Shown here: piece after piece, positions 8,174 to 16,490 of the stretch
Position numbering within the stretch: position 1 is the first letter of the stretch
Layout of the letters: each line of letters opens with the position of its first letter
From: Bordetella parapertussis
Lineage (GTDB): Bacteria > Pseudomonadota > Gammaproteobacteria > Burkholderiales > Burkholderiaceae_B
DNA length: 40,794 nucleotides
Direction: 5' to 3'
Assembly: GCA_945887835.1 (NCBI GenBank)
Contig: CAMCZQ010000008.1
Location: 1-40,794, forward strand
Position numbers and translations under genes: made by a program
The notes under the pieces: generated by a model
The model's input: the letters and a program-made list of their open reading frames with translations, nothing else
What the model was told of the DNA's origin: nothing
Database searches by the model: none

Positions 8174-9181
8174 TTATGGCTTTAAACGACCCGTTTGGAT
8201 ATAAAAATCGCGTTCTCTCATCGCAGCAGCCTGAATGTCCGCCGCAACATTGGTCGACTTGGCTAAATTAGCATCCGTATAGGCCCCTAAGCGGGTGAAC
8301 TCAGCCATTAACTCAGGATTTTTCAAGGCGGTTTGCATCATGGCGGACAAGTAGGCCTTGCGGTCGGCGGGGGTGCCTTTAGGGACCACCGCAAAACGCA
8401 TGATGTTCCATACAAACTGCTTCGCACCAAAGATTTCATTGAAAGTCGGAACGTCTTTCATATTGAAGACACGCTCCGCGCTTGCAACCGCGATAGGTAC
8501 CAATTGCTTGGCCTGCAAGAAGCTTTCAAATTCGCCGTAAAAGCCTTGCGCAACATCAACATTGCCGCCAATCAACGCGACGATGCCGGGCTTACCGCCT
8601 TGAAATGGTACGCGTAAAAATTTTGCCCCTGTCTGTGCTTCGAGCTGATCCAAGAGGTATTCCCACATCGATCCAGGTACCACCGCTGCGCGCACAGTCC
8701 CAGGTTTATCTTTTGCAGCCTGAAGGATTTCTTTGGCGGTCTTCCCTTTAAAAGGCCCCTCTGTGGCAGCCACCCAAGCTAGAGCGTCGCTATTAATGTA
8801 GGCAATTGACTCAACATCGGCGAGCGACCATTTGCCTGGCGCACGCAAAATAGCATCGCCCCAGAAATTACTCGCTAAGATCCCGACCGTATAACCGTCA
8901 GGCTTTGCTTGGGTTGCTAGGTACGCGTGCCCAACCATCCCGGCACCACCCGCACGGTTATTGACCAAGACTTTATCGCCACTCGCTTTTTCAACAAACT
9001 TTGCCAAAATACGTGCCGTCAAATCCATGCCACCGCCAGCCGGATACACAACGGTGTATTCGATGGGCTGATCAGGAAATCCTTTGGGCTTGAGCTTTGC
9101 CAGCGCAGGATCAGTTTGCGCGAAGGCCGCAAAGCTAAGCGCTGCCAATAAGCTTGCGAGAACTGTTGAGATTGTTTTCAT
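8174..9181 (-). CDS. tctC: Tripartite tricarboxylate transporter substrate-binding protein (Bug/TctC)
   Basis: This 335-residue periplasmic solute receptor of the Bug family captures carboxylates for TctAB. A signal peptide covers residues 1-22 (hydrophobic core SLLAALSFAAFA, cleavage before QTD). After it come the Bug features, including YTVVYPAGGGMD around residue 43 and VNNRAGGAGMVG around 79. The ATG follows the tctA stop with no gap, and GGAG lies 8 nt upstream inside the tctA end, so the two are coupled. The order B-A-C is less common than C-B-A. The likely ligand is a 2-hydroxy or 2-oxo carboxylate, inferred from the flanking enzymes. Confidence 0.92.
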   Translation of the reverse strand: MKTISTVLASLLAALSFAAFAQTDPALAKLKPKGFPDQPIEYTVVYPAGGGMDLTARILAKFVEKASGDKVLVNNRAGGAGMVGHAYLATQAKPDGYTVGILASNFWGDAILRAPGKWSLADVESIAYINSDALAWVAATEGPFKGKTAKEILQAAKDKPGTVRAAVVPGSMWEYLLDQLEAQTGAKFLRVPFQGGKPGIVALIGGNVDVAQGFYGEFESFLQAKQLVPIAVASAERVFNMKDVPTFNEIFGAKQFVWNIMRFAVVPKGTPADRKAYLSAMMQTALKNPELMAEFTRLGAYTDANLAKSTNVAADIQAAAMRERDFYIQTGRLKP

Positions 9182-10675
9182 TTATAAGTCTCCAGTGGGT
9201 TGTATCGACTTGCGTTTCAAAAATACCAAGGCTGCCAAAATTAAGCTGCCGACAAGCAAGGCCGCGGCAATTGGCCGTTGCCCAAAAATCATGAGCCCAT
9301 CTGGCGACATTACCATTGACTGTCGTAACGATTGTTCGAGCATTGGCGCCAGTACAAAAGCGATCAAAAATGGCGAAAACTCGTATTGCAACTTACGCAA
9401 TATATAGCCTGTCACGCCAAAGCCAATCATCACCCATAGATCAAAAATGTTTTTATTCGCGCTATAGGTGCCCACAATCGACAACAACAGTATCAGCGGA
9501 AACAGTACCCGATAGGGGATGCGCAAACACTGTACCCATAAACCTACCAGCGGTAAGTTCAACAATAATAAGAACACATTACCCACGTACATACTGGCGA
9601 CAACACCCCAAAACAAATCAGGGCGTTGAGTAATAAACATAGGGCCCGGCTGCACGCCTTGCATCACCAACGCGCCTAGTAATAAGGCTGTGACGGCATT
9701 GCCGGGGATGCCAAGCGTAAATAAAGGAATCATCCCGCCCGACACGGCAGCGTTGTTGGCCGCTTCGGGGCCTGCCACGCCTTCGATCGCTCCTTTTCCA
9801 AAACGCTCAGGGTCTTTCGCTACGCGGCGCTCGAGCGTGTATGACACAAACGAGGCCGTCACCGGCCCACCGCCTGGCACGAGCCCCAGAAAGAACCCTA
9901 AAAAACTGCCGCGCATCATGGGCTTCCACGAAGCCCTCCAGTCGGCAAAAGTGGGCCAAAGACCCTTAATTTTTTCAGCGAGCACCTGGTTTTTTATAAT
10001 CGTTTCGCAGTTCATCAGGATTTCAGACACGCCGTATAAACCAATCACGACCGACAAAATCTCAATGCCTGCAGACAGGTTGACCGTGCCCAAGGTAAAG
10101 CGATCTTGCCCGTTCACAATATCGATGCCAACAATCGCGGCCAAGAACCCTAGCGCAATCATCAGCACGCCTTTGATCGTTGAGCCGCCAATCATATAAA
10201 GCGTACACACCAAGCCCAACACCATCAGCGCAAAATTTTCAGGTGGGCCAAATTTAAGTGCGAAGGACGCCAGCAAGGGCGAAAAAAATGTCAGTGCCAC
10301 CAACGATAAGGTTCCGGCCACAAAGGAGCTAATCGCGGCCATCCCCAGCGCCGCCCCCGCACGACCTTGCTTAGCCATGGCGTGCCCGTCTAACGCCGTC
10401 ACGACAGACGCCGCCTCGCCCGGGATGTTCACCAAAATCGAGGTGGTCGAGCCACCGTACATGGCACCATAAAAAATGGCGGCAAGCATGCCAAGCCCTG
10501 CCACGGCAGACAGCTGAAACGTCACGGGTAGCAACAAGGCCAGTGCGGCGAGTGGGCCAATTCCAGGCAAGACGCCAACAAGTGTGCCAACAATGCTGCC
10601 CAGCAGACAAAAATAAAGATTTTCGGCAGTAAACAACACCGAAAACCCCATCAGCAAGCCGTTGATTGCGTCCAT
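9182..10675 (-). CDS. tctA: Tripartite tricarboxylate transporter large permease TctA
   Basis: This 497-residue polytopic inner-membrane protein is the large permease of the TTT family. It contains the glycine-rich signatures GVLPGIGPLAALALLLP near the N-terminus and LVPGGGPVTASFVSYTLE near the middle, with about 12 hydrophobic segments. The ATG at 10675 overlaps the tctB stop (TGATG) and has a GGGG site 6-9 nt upstream, so it is preferred. An ATG at 10681 and a TTG at 10687 are in frame. Transport is secondary, ion-driven symport (family knowledge). Confidence 0.93.
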   Translation of the reverse strand: MDAINGLLMGFSVLFTAENLYFCLLGSIVGTLVGVLPGIGPLAALALLLPVTFQLSAVAGLGMLAAIFYGAMYGGSTTSILVNIPGEAASVVTALDGHAMAKQGRAGAALGMAAISSFVAGTLSLVALTFFSPLLASFALKFGPPENFALMVLGLVCTLYMIGGSTIKGVLMIALGFLAAIVGIDIVNGQDRFTLGTVNLSAGIEILSVVIGLYGVSEILMNCETIIKNQVLAEKIKGLWPTFADWRASWKPMMRGSFLGFFLGLVPGGGPVTASFVSYTLERRVAKDPERFGKGAIEGVAGPEAANNAAVSGGMIPLFTLGIPGNAVTALLLGALVMQGVQPGPMFITQRPDLFWGVVASMYVGNVFLLLLNLPLVGLWVQCLRIPYRVLFPLILLLSIVGTYSANKNIFDLWVMIGFGVTGYILRKLQYEFSPFLIAFVLAPMLEQSLRQSMVMSPDGLMIFGQRPIAAALLVGSLILAALVFLKRKSIQPTGDL

Positions 10676-11118
10676 CACCATCCCCAAGGGCCGCGCGGCA
10701 AATTCATGCCTAGCAAACGCCCAAACACCAGCATGACCACTGCTACCGAAACCACGGTAATGATCAACGACTCAAGCAAACGCGAGCGCTCAACCGTTTG
10801 TAATAAGACGAAGGTGGTTAAAGAACTTGCCACGGCAAAACCCAGATAAGGCAAGGTGGCCGCCATCGCAAGCAAGCCTGCGACAACGCCTAAAATACGA
10901 CCCAAGGCAGCAGCGCGCGGCCAAGCGGGGTTGGGTGCCGCCTCTTTTGAACCTTTGAAGATCAGACCCACACCACAGGCGGTGATGATGGCGCCACAGA
11001 TAAACGGAAACAAACCGCTCTCGGGCCCAAACTTACCCGTCAAACCCATCGACCACGCGTTCACCATGGTCGCCAGACCCAGCAGGCACCAAAGCACATT
11101 TAAGATGCGTTCAAACAT
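10675..11118 (-). CDS. tctB: Tripartite tricarboxylate transporter small subunit TctB
   Basis: This protein of about 147 residues has four hydrophobic helices, typical of the TctB small membrane subunit. The frame is open to a GTG at 11148, but ATG 11118 (start MFERILNVL) is a better N-terminus for a membrane helix. Its stop overlaps the tctA start. It follows the Ldh-family dehydrogenase gene by 120 bp on the same strand, so transcription as one operon is likely. Confidence 0.88.
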   Translation of the reverse strand: MFERILNVLWCLLGLATMVNAWSMGLTGKFGPESGLFPFICGAIITACGVGLIFKGSKEAAPNPAWPRAAALGRILGVVAGLLAMAATLPYLGFAVASSLTTFVLLQTVERSRLLESLIITVVSVAVVMLVFGRLLGMNLPRGPWGW

Positions 11119-11238
11119 CAGCGGCACCACCGAACATCTTGTCCCCACGTTTTTTTGTGATGCCAGCTTTTTGTGCGCTGGCTTGTACGACGCAAACAGT
11201 GCCTGCTCTCATCGCTGCCAAGTTCTAGCAGCGTCGGT

Positions 11239-12315
11239 TTACAGGCCCGCCAACTTCTGAAACGTTGCGCCATCTAGGCCGAGTTTACTGCAAGCGGCAA
11301 TCATTTCTTGCCACGTAGTGTCATCCACCGGCACACCGCTAACCAAGCGCTTAGCGCGTGTCAGACGCTCAGGTTCGCCAGCCACCCGCACGCCTTCAGT
11401 GCCAGCCTGCGCGGGCGAGGCCTTGACCCATTCAATAAAGGCTTTCATTTCGTGCTCAAACATTGAGCCATCTGACAGTTTTTTAGGGTCAAAAATAATC
11501 GTCAACATCCCATTGAGCGCGCGGCGCCTGCCGTCACCTTGCGTATGGGTTGTCATCCCACCAGCAAGCGCGCCACCGAGCAACTCGCAAATGAGTGCCA
11601 AACCAAAACCTTTGTGTTCGCCAAACGTACGCAAAGCGCCTGAAGGAGGTTTGACCACATAGGCCGGATCGGTGGTCGGATTACCTTTATCATCAATCAA
11701 CATACCCGCGGGCAACTGCTCACCTTTGTTGTAGGCCACACGCGCCTTACCCTGCGCAATCACGCTGGTCGCAAAGTCGAGCAGCACGGGGGGTTGACCC
11801 GCAACTGGGATCCCCACACAAAAAGGGTTAGTCCCAAAGCGTGCATCGGCGCCATTCCAAGGCGCGACTTTTGGAGGCGAAATCACATTCACAAAGTGAA
11901 TTGAGATCAGATTTTCGGCAACGGCCATCTCGGCCCAAGCACCAATCCGGCACAAATGATGCGAATTACCCAAGGCCACAATACAGCTGCCATGTTGTTT
12001 GGCGCGCGTAATGCCCAGTTCCATCGCTTCGTGGCCAATGACCTGACCAAAACCAGCCTGTCCGTCTATGCTCACCATCGCGCCACCGTCCATCTGGGTC
12101 ACGATGTGCACGTTAGGTTTTAAGCTCCCCTCAAGATACGACTCAGCGTAGCGCGGCAACATGCCAACGCCGTGCGAGTCGTGGCCAGTTAGGTTTGCTT
12201 GCACCAGATTTTCGGTCACCATTTCGATTTCTTTGGGTTCGCTGCCGAAACCCTTTACCAAATACCGCACGGCCTCGCGCAGACGGTCAACGGGGATAAG
12301 ATGGATTTGGATCAT
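11239..12315 (-). CDS. Ldh/MDH2-family 2-hydroxyacid dehydrogenase
   Basis: This 358-residue NAD(P)-dependent oxidoreductase of the malate/L-lactate dehydrogenase family (YlbC/YiaK/ComC fold) interconverts 2-hydroxy and 2-oxo acids. Visible features are GHDSHGVGMLPRY (44-56), the histidine-containing NSHHLCRIGAWAEMA, RFGTNPFCVGIP and a conserved C-terminal half with KGFGLALICELLGGALAG. ATG 12315 is chosen because AGGAAA sits about 7 nt upstream; the frame extends further but without a ribosome site. As first gene of the operon with tctBAC and a ThDP decarboxylase, it probably makes the 2-oxo acid that the decarboxylase uses. Malate, lactate, sulfolactate or ureidoglycolate are all family substrates, so the exact one is open. 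Confidence 0.88.
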   Translation of the reverse strand: MIQIHLIPVDRLREAVRYLVKGFGSEPKEIEMVTENLVQANLTGHDSHGVGMLPRYAESYLEGSLKPNVHIVTQMDGGAMVSIDGQAGFGQVIGHEAMELGITRAKQHGSCIVALGNSHHLCRIGAWAEMAVAENLISIHFVNVISPPKVAPWNGADARFGTNPFCVGIPVAGQPPVLLDFATSVIAQGKARVAYNKGEQLPAGMLIDDKGNPTTDPAYVVKPPSGALRTFGEHKGFGLALICELLGGALAGGMTTHTQGDGRRRALNGMLTIIFDPKKLSDGSMFEHEMKAFIEWVKASPAQAGTEGVRVAGEPERLTRAKRLVSGVPVDDTTWQEMIAACSKLGLDGATFQKLAGL

Positions 12316-12369
12316 GATGGTTTCCTTTGGTGTGAAGTCGCGCTTACTGCGATTGTTATTCAATGAAGC

Positions 12370-12428
12370 GCCTGAGATGCTCAGGCTCTGCTTAGCTCAA
12401 TCATAACCAAGTCTTTGAACAACGTTGT
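12370..12428 (-). promoter_or_regulatory. Two palindromes upstream of the Ldh-tct operon
   Basis: The 5' region of the operon contains a 7-bp inverted repeat GCCTGAG-ATG-CTCAGGC (12370-12386) and a perfect 10-bp palindrome ACAACGTTGT (12419-12428). They lie 55 and 104 bp before the Ldh start. Either could be an operator for a substrate-responsive regulator. A TATGAT hexamer lies between them on the minus strand, but I find no convincing -35 at 17 nt. No regulator gene is adjacent. Confidence 0.35.
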
Positions 12429-12482
12429 GCTAAGTTTAGGCTGACTGACGGTGGGAGAGAGCCAATATCATCCGTTTCGGGA

Positions 12483-12851
12483 TCAAGCGAGTGTTTTAAA
12501 AATCACCTTAGCACTTTCTATCGCTTCGAGCGCCGCAGCCTGAGTGACTTCAGAATCCAATCGATAATCAGCCGTCGCGCGCTCTGACTTAAGCTCTCTG
12601 AGCTGATAAGCCGCGCCCGTCCAGCGCGGAGTCTTCGCCATTAACATTTTTGCGATGAGTTGTTCGTGCGAACCGCCCGCACCCTTAACAATCAATGCGT
12701 TAATGAGTGGCAGCTCGTTTTGAACGGCTACGCTGCCGTAATGATAGGCAGAATAGTACGCCCGACTGACAGCAGCGCGAAGCAGCGGTTCGGCGGATTC
12801 TGCCGCCAAGCCCTCGGCCGCGCTCAAAAGCTCTTGCGGGCTAGACGGCAT
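12483..12851 (-). CDS. HEPN-domain protein (candidate RNase toxin)
   Basis: This 122-residue all-helical protein contains SRAYYSAYHYG, the core of the HEPN fold, with an Rx6H arrangement (R followed by H after six residues). In active HEPN ribonucleases an Rx4-6H motif is catalytic (family knowledge). The ATG at 12851 is chosen because it lies 11 nt inside the upstream gene, giving tight coupling; the open frame reaches 12881 but that would increase the overlap. The upstream partner is unrecognised, and the pair has a palindrome over its first start codon, as in self-regulated toxin-antitoxin modules. It could instead be a non-catalytic HEPN helper of a nucleotidyltransferase system, but no such domain is seen next to it. 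Confidence 0.7.
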   Translation of the reverse strand: MPSSPQELLSAAEGLAAESAEPLLRAAVSRAYYSAYHYGSVAVQNELPLINALIVKGAGGSHEQLIAKMLMAKTPRWTGAAYQLRELKSERATADYRLDSEVTQAAALEAIESAKVIFKTLA

Positions 12852-13416
12852 AGGCCGTTTCTCTTGGCGGGGTAACGCCAAAGGTAATTAAATCGCCTAG
12901 ATCATCATCGTACTGGCCAACGATCGCATCGGCGATGCACCCTCGCAAGTGCCCACGTTGTTGGATGGTACCCGCAACCACAAAGCGTAAGGATGCAGTC
13001 GTGTCCCACTCGTCTAAAACAAATTCGCTTGTCAGCGGAGTGAACCCCTGCTGATGAACGACGCCTAAGGCGGTATCGAAGCGCTCGGCAATATGCGCTG
13101 AGCTGACTTTGCGTTTCTTGGCTTTCTCTGCAAAGCTCGCCGAAAAATCAAGCCGCGCAAACTCTGCGAGGCCTTCAAGTCGGTTCAAGGCTTGTAGTTG
13201 CCCACGCACGGCGTGAACTGAGATGAAATCGCCGAGGGCGGCAAAACCATACGCTAATTCATTCAAGACTAAGACATCATCGGGATAGGTCTTAAACAAA
13301 AACTGCGTCAGCTCGCGCAACCTTGCGAACGAGGGTGCCTGACTGAGATCGATGGCATAAGTTTGATTGGTTACAGCGGGGGTAAACAAAAGGGGCGTAC
13401 GAATAATTGTGCTCAT
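12841..13416 (-). CDS. Unrecognised 191-residue protein paired with HEPN gene
   Basis: I do not recognise a family. The protein is soluble, without signal peptide or membrane segments. An N-terminal half rich in helices (about residues 25-85) precedes a lysine-rich turn (AEKAKKRK, about 113-120) and a C-terminal part with strand-like FVVAGTIQQRGHLRGC and an acidic YDDDLGDLI. There is no nucleotidyltransferase GSxxxG motif, so the classic MNT partner of HEPN is not supported. It overlaps the HEPN gene by 11 nt and precedes it, the position usually held by an antitoxin. The start ATG sits in the centre of a 25-bp palindrome, suggesting autoregulation. Confidence 0.65.
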   Translation of the reverse strand: MSTIIRTPLLFTPAVTNQTYAIDLSQAPSFARLRELTQFLFKTYPDDVLVLNELAYGFAALGDFISVHAVRGQLQALNRLEGLAEFARLDFSASFAEKAKKRKVSSAHIAERFDTALGVVHQQGFTPLTSEFVLDEWDTTASLRFVVAGTIQQRGHLRGCIADAIVGQYDDDLGDLITFGVTPPRETAYAV

Positions 13417-13426
13417 GACAATTATT
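13402..13426 (-). promoter_or_regulatory. Perfect palindrome over the start codon of the HEPN-pair operon
   Basis: The arms AATAATTGT (13402-13410) and ACAATTATT (13418-13426) are perfect complements with a 7-base centre that contains the ATG of the 191-residue gene. A TAAAAT hexamer on the minus strand lies just upstream of the palindrome arm, so a short-leader transcript is possible. Binding here would block transcription or translation initiation. No good Shine-Dalgarno sequence is present. Confidence 0.55.
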
Positions 13427-13502
13427 TTAGTCGATCAATTCGCATGGCGTACAGCCAAGTGCGCTCAATTGTCACCCTTGGAAACCACTCAGTTTTTTGC
13501 GC

Positions 13503-13616
13503 TTATGCCGCAATCTTAAACGGCAAACCCAACTCAATCGGCAGCACTGGATCACGCGACCACTCGTTCCAGGATCCAAAGTCCATACGAACATTATTGA
13601 ACCCAGTTTCGTTTTG
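13503..13616 (-). pseudogene. C-terminal remnant of a rhodanese/sulfurtransferase
   Basis: Read on the minus strand, directly in frame after the dctM TAG stop, there are 37 sense codons then TAA. They contain GFNNVRMDFGSWNEW and DPVLPIELG, which match the C-terminal end of thiosulfate/3-mercaptopyruvate sulfurtransferases (usual pattern NVRxYDGSWxEWG...LPIE). The active-site cysteine loop and everything before it are absent, so this is a decayed fragment. A recent rearrangement at the dctM 3' end is the likely cause (inference). Confidence 0.6.
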
Positions 13617-14936
13617 CTACTTCAGCATCTCGGGTGAAACGAGGCGTGGTAAGAACAGCACGATATCCGGAAAGAGAATAATCGCAAGCAACACCACTAA
13701 CATCGGAATCAACATAATCATGGTGTCTTTGAGTGCAAAACTCAAAGGCACCTTGGCGACCGCGCATGAGATCATTAAACACATCCCATAAGGCGGCGTG
13801 ATTAGGCCAAAAGCCAGTGAGACAATCCCGACAATCGCAAAATGAACCGGGTGCATCCCGACCGACTCAGCAAGTGGCTGCAGCGTCGTACCCACAATAA
13901 TAATGGCTGGGATCGCATCCAAAAAACAGCCCACAATCAAAAATGCGACAGCGATCAACAACCCCACGCCAATGACCCCCAAGCCCCACGTTTGTACGTT
14001 CGAGAGCAGGGCTTTAGGGATTTGGTAATAGGCTAACAGCCAACCAAAAACTGAGGCCGTCCCCACACAGAACAGAGCGACTGAACTCAGCTTGCCAGTG
14101 TCGATCAGCGCTGCGATAAAGGTTTTCCAGTTCATCTCGCGATAAAACAGCATAGATAAAACCGCTGCATATAACACCGCGACAGCAGCCGATTCAGTCG
14201 CGGTGAACAAGCCCATTAAAATACCGCCAACGATAATGACCGGCGTGAGCATCGCAGGGATAGACATCAAGGCAGCTTTATAAATTTCAGTTAAGTTAGA
14301 GCGCGGATACACGGGATAGTTACGCTTTTTAGCGTAAGCATGTACGGTCGCCATTTGCGCTAAGCCAATCAGCAGGCCAGGCACAATCCCAGCTAAATAC
14401 ATCGCACCAATTGAGGTCGAGATAACTCCGCCCCACACCACCATCAAAATCGAAGGTGGGATAATCACCGCTAGCACAGCAGACACTGCCGTAATCGCAA
14501 TCGAGAACGACAGGTCGTAGCCTTCTTTGACTTGCGCCTCGATAAAGAGCTTGCCCTGACTGGCGGCATCAGCGGTCGACGAGCCCGAAATGCCTGCGAA
14601 AAATACCGACAAAATCACATTGATTTGCGCTAAGCCGCCCGGGAAATGCCCTACCAACGCGCGAGACAAACGCATCAACCGCTCTGTGATTCCACCACTA
14701 TTCATCAGGTTGGCGGTCAACAGAAAAAAGGGTACCGCCAATAAAATAAACGAGTTGTAGGACTTGAACATTTCGTTGAACAAGACCATGGGCGATAGCC
14801 GCGGTTCAAAAATCAACACTGGCAAGCACGCAAGACCTAAAGAAAAGGCGACAGGTATGCGAATGGCCAGCAATAAAAAGAAACTCCCAAACAAAACAAG
14901 TGCGGCCATCGAGGGCGTCAGCAACGAAGACGTCAT
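13617..14936 (-). CDS. dctM: TRAP transporter large permease DctM
   Basis: This 439-residue polytopic inner-membrane protein of the TRAP-T DctM family has about 12 hydrophobic helices. Typical stretches include PFFLLTANLMNSGGITERL and GISGSSTADAASQG (around residues 115-128) and SLAFGLITPPYGMCLM near the C-terminus. Together with DctQ it carries out Na+-coupled uptake of an organic acid delivered by DctP (family knowledge). The ATG overlaps the dctQ stop (ATGA). The 3' end abuts a rhodanese remnant. Confidence 0.93.
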   Translation of the reverse strand: MTSSLLTPSMAALVLFGSFFLLLAIRIPVAFSLGLACLPVLIFEPRLSPMVLFNEMFKSYNSFILLAVPFFLLTANLMNSGGITERLMRLSRALVGHFPGGLAQINVILSVFFAGISGSSTADAASQGKLFIEAQVKEGYDLSFSIAITAVSAVLAVIIPPSILMVVWGGVISTSIGAMYLAGIVPGLLIGLAQMATVHAYAKKRNYPVYPRSNLTEIYKAALMSIPAMLTPVIIVGGILMGLFTATESAAVAVLYAAVLSMLFYREMNWKTFIAALIDTGKLSSVALFCVGTASVFGWLLAYYQIPKALLSNVQTWGLGVIGVGLLIAVAFLIVGCFLDAIPAIIIVGTTLQPLAESVGMHPVHFAIVGIVSLAFGLITPPYGMCLMISCAVAKVPLSFALKDTMIMLIPMLVVLLAIILFPDIVLFLPRLVSPEMLK

Positions 14937-15424
14937 ATCACTGATCCCTGGTTGGCACTTTCGCTAGCGTCGCTTGAGCTCAGCATATGATCAACGATGA
15001 ACACTATCCAAAGAAAGCCGCAAATCGGCCAGGCGATAAAAAGCCACCACATCGGCATATCTGCCAGCTCAGAGGTCTGGTTCCAGCCAAACTGGGTGAA
15101 TTCGATTCCCCAATAAACGATCACCCCCGAGAAAATCAACATCGCGGTTTGACTGATTCGCAACAGGATATGGGTCGCGCGGGGTGATAATTTAGGCAAA
15201 AAATCAACGTCAAAGTGAAGCCTTTCACGCACACCTAGCGTCGCCCCAAGCATAATGAGCCAGACAAAAAAGAAACGACTCATTTCTTCTGTCCACATAT
15301 AACGCGGGATGATCTCGGTAAAGCGCGAAAAAATTTGCAAACTGACCGGTACGATCAAAAGCAACAGCGTTGCCCCCAATAAAAAATGGAGCAAACGGTC
15401 GATTAAGCTAAGGATTTTTTGCAT
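14933..15424 (-). CDS. dctQ: TRAP transporter small permease DctQ
   Basis: This 163-residue membrane protein has four hydrophobic segments and the DctQ pattern RYMWTEEMSRFFFVWLIMLGATLGVRERLHF-type core (residues about 41-70) with conserved E/R pairs. It is coupled to dctM by ATGA. It is separated from dctP by 76 bp holding a terminator-like hairpin. Confidence 0.92.
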   Translation of the reverse strand: MQKILSLIDRLLHFLLGATLLLLIVPVSLQIFSRFTEIIPRYMWTEEMSRFFFVWLIMLGATLGVRERLHFDVDFLPKLSPRATHILLRISQTAMLIFSGVIVYWGIEFTQFGWNQTSELADMPMWWLFIAWPICGFLWIVFIVDHMLSSSDASESANQGSVI

Positions 15425-15440
15425 GAAACACTCGGAGATT

Positions 15441-15473
15441 AAAAAAAGCGGGCTGCACCGGGCCGCCCGCTTT
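15441..15473 (-). terminator. Intrinsic terminator/attenuator between dctP and dctQ
   Basis: On the minus strand an 8-bp perfect stem AAAGCGGG/CCCGCTTT closes a GC-rich loop, and the 3' arm runs into seven Ts. It lies just after the dctP stop and before dctQ. Partial termination would give more binding protein than permease, a common arrangement in TRAP operons. Confidence 0.8.
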
Positions 15474-15500
15474 AGTGAGAACTGATTTATTTCAAATCAT

Positions 15501-16490
15501 TTATTTCAAACTATTAATCTTGGCGTAAATCGCATCAGCGCCCACTTCTTTAGCATAGGCTGCCATGACAGGATCAACGAGCTTTTGCATCTCGGCACGC
15601 TGCGCAAAAGGCACTTGCTTGAGCTTGCCTTCTTTGGCGTATTTATCAAGCTTGCCTTGATCTTCTGAGGACTCAATTTCGCGGCCGTAGGCGCCTGCCT
15701 CTTTACCCGCTTTGATAATCGCAGCTTGTAAATCTGGCGGAAGCTTTTTGAGCGTCTTGACCGAGAAACATAAAGGCCGAATCGTAATCGCGTGACGCGT
15801 CATCAAGATATTGGGGGCGACCTCATAGAACTTCATGGCTTCGACACCAGCGGCCTCGTTTTCGCCCGCGTTGATCACGCCATTCTGGATCGCGTTGTAC
15901 ACCTCGTTATAGGCGATCACCGTGGGTGTCATCCCCACAGAGGTAAAGGTACGACTCCAGATTGGGGCGCCCTGCACCCGCACTTTCAAATTTTTGAGGT
16001 CAGCTAAATTACCTGCGGGCTTATTAGAAAAAATGTTTCGAACCCCACCGCCCGCATAACCAATCAGACGAACCTCGGCTTTTTGCTCGACTTCATCGGC
16101 AATTGGTTTGAGTATGTCTTGATCAAGCACTTTATTCCAGTGCGCCAGATCACTAAACAAAAACGGCGCATCGATAAAAGGCGCTGCCTTTGAGAAGGTA
16201 GACATGTGGGCGGGCGAGACAATCGCATAGTCAACCGCCTTGCCTTGATTCATATACGCAAAGTAGTCTTTCTCAAGCCCGAGTTCGCTGTTTTTATGCA
16301 GAACAAAATTAATAGGTTTGCCGTAGTATTTTTTGACAAGCTCTTCGAAGCGCACCATGGTTTTAGTAAACGCGTGGTCATCCCCAAATTGAGACGCACC
16401 GTGCAGCGTAATCGGCGCTTGTTGCGCCTGAGCCGTTAAACCGAGTAGTGAAGTAAAGATGACACCGAGCAAAGGCTTCCAGACTTTCAT
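15501..16490 (-). CDS. dctP: TRAP transporter substrate-binding protein DctP
   Basis: This 329-residue periplasmic receptor has a signal peptide at residues 1-22 (LLGVIFTSLLGLTAQA, cleavage before QQAP). The DctP fold is supported by KNLKVRVQGAPIW (around residue 146) with the arginine that in this family binds the ligand carboxylate, and by GMTPTVIAYNEVYNAIQNGVI downstream. GGAGA lies 5-9 nt before the ATG. The ligand is a carboxylate; I cannot specify it. An imperfect dyad TGATTC-N9-GAATCA (16535-16555) lies in the upstream region. Confidence 0.92.
   Translation of the reverse strand: MKVWKPLLGVIFTSLLGLTAQAQQAPITLHGASQFGDDHAFTKTMVRFEELVKKYYGKPINFVLHKNSELGLEKDYFAYMNQGKAVDYAIVSPAHMSTFSKAAPFIDAPFLFSDLAHWNKVLDQDILKPIADEVEQKAEVRLIGYAGGGVRNIFSNKPAGNLADLKNLKVRVQGAPIWSRTFTSVGMTPTVIAYNEVYNAIQNGVINAGENEAAGVEAMKFYEVAPNILMTRHAITIRPLCFSVKTLKKLPPDLQAAIIKAGKEAGAYGREIESSEDQGKLDKYAKEGKLKQVPFAQRAEMQKLVDPVMAAYAKEVGADAIYAKINSLK

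Noticed and set aside
9690-10199. 169-codon open frame opposite tctA
   Set aside because: It lies entirely antisense to a well-conserved permease and its translation shows no family features.
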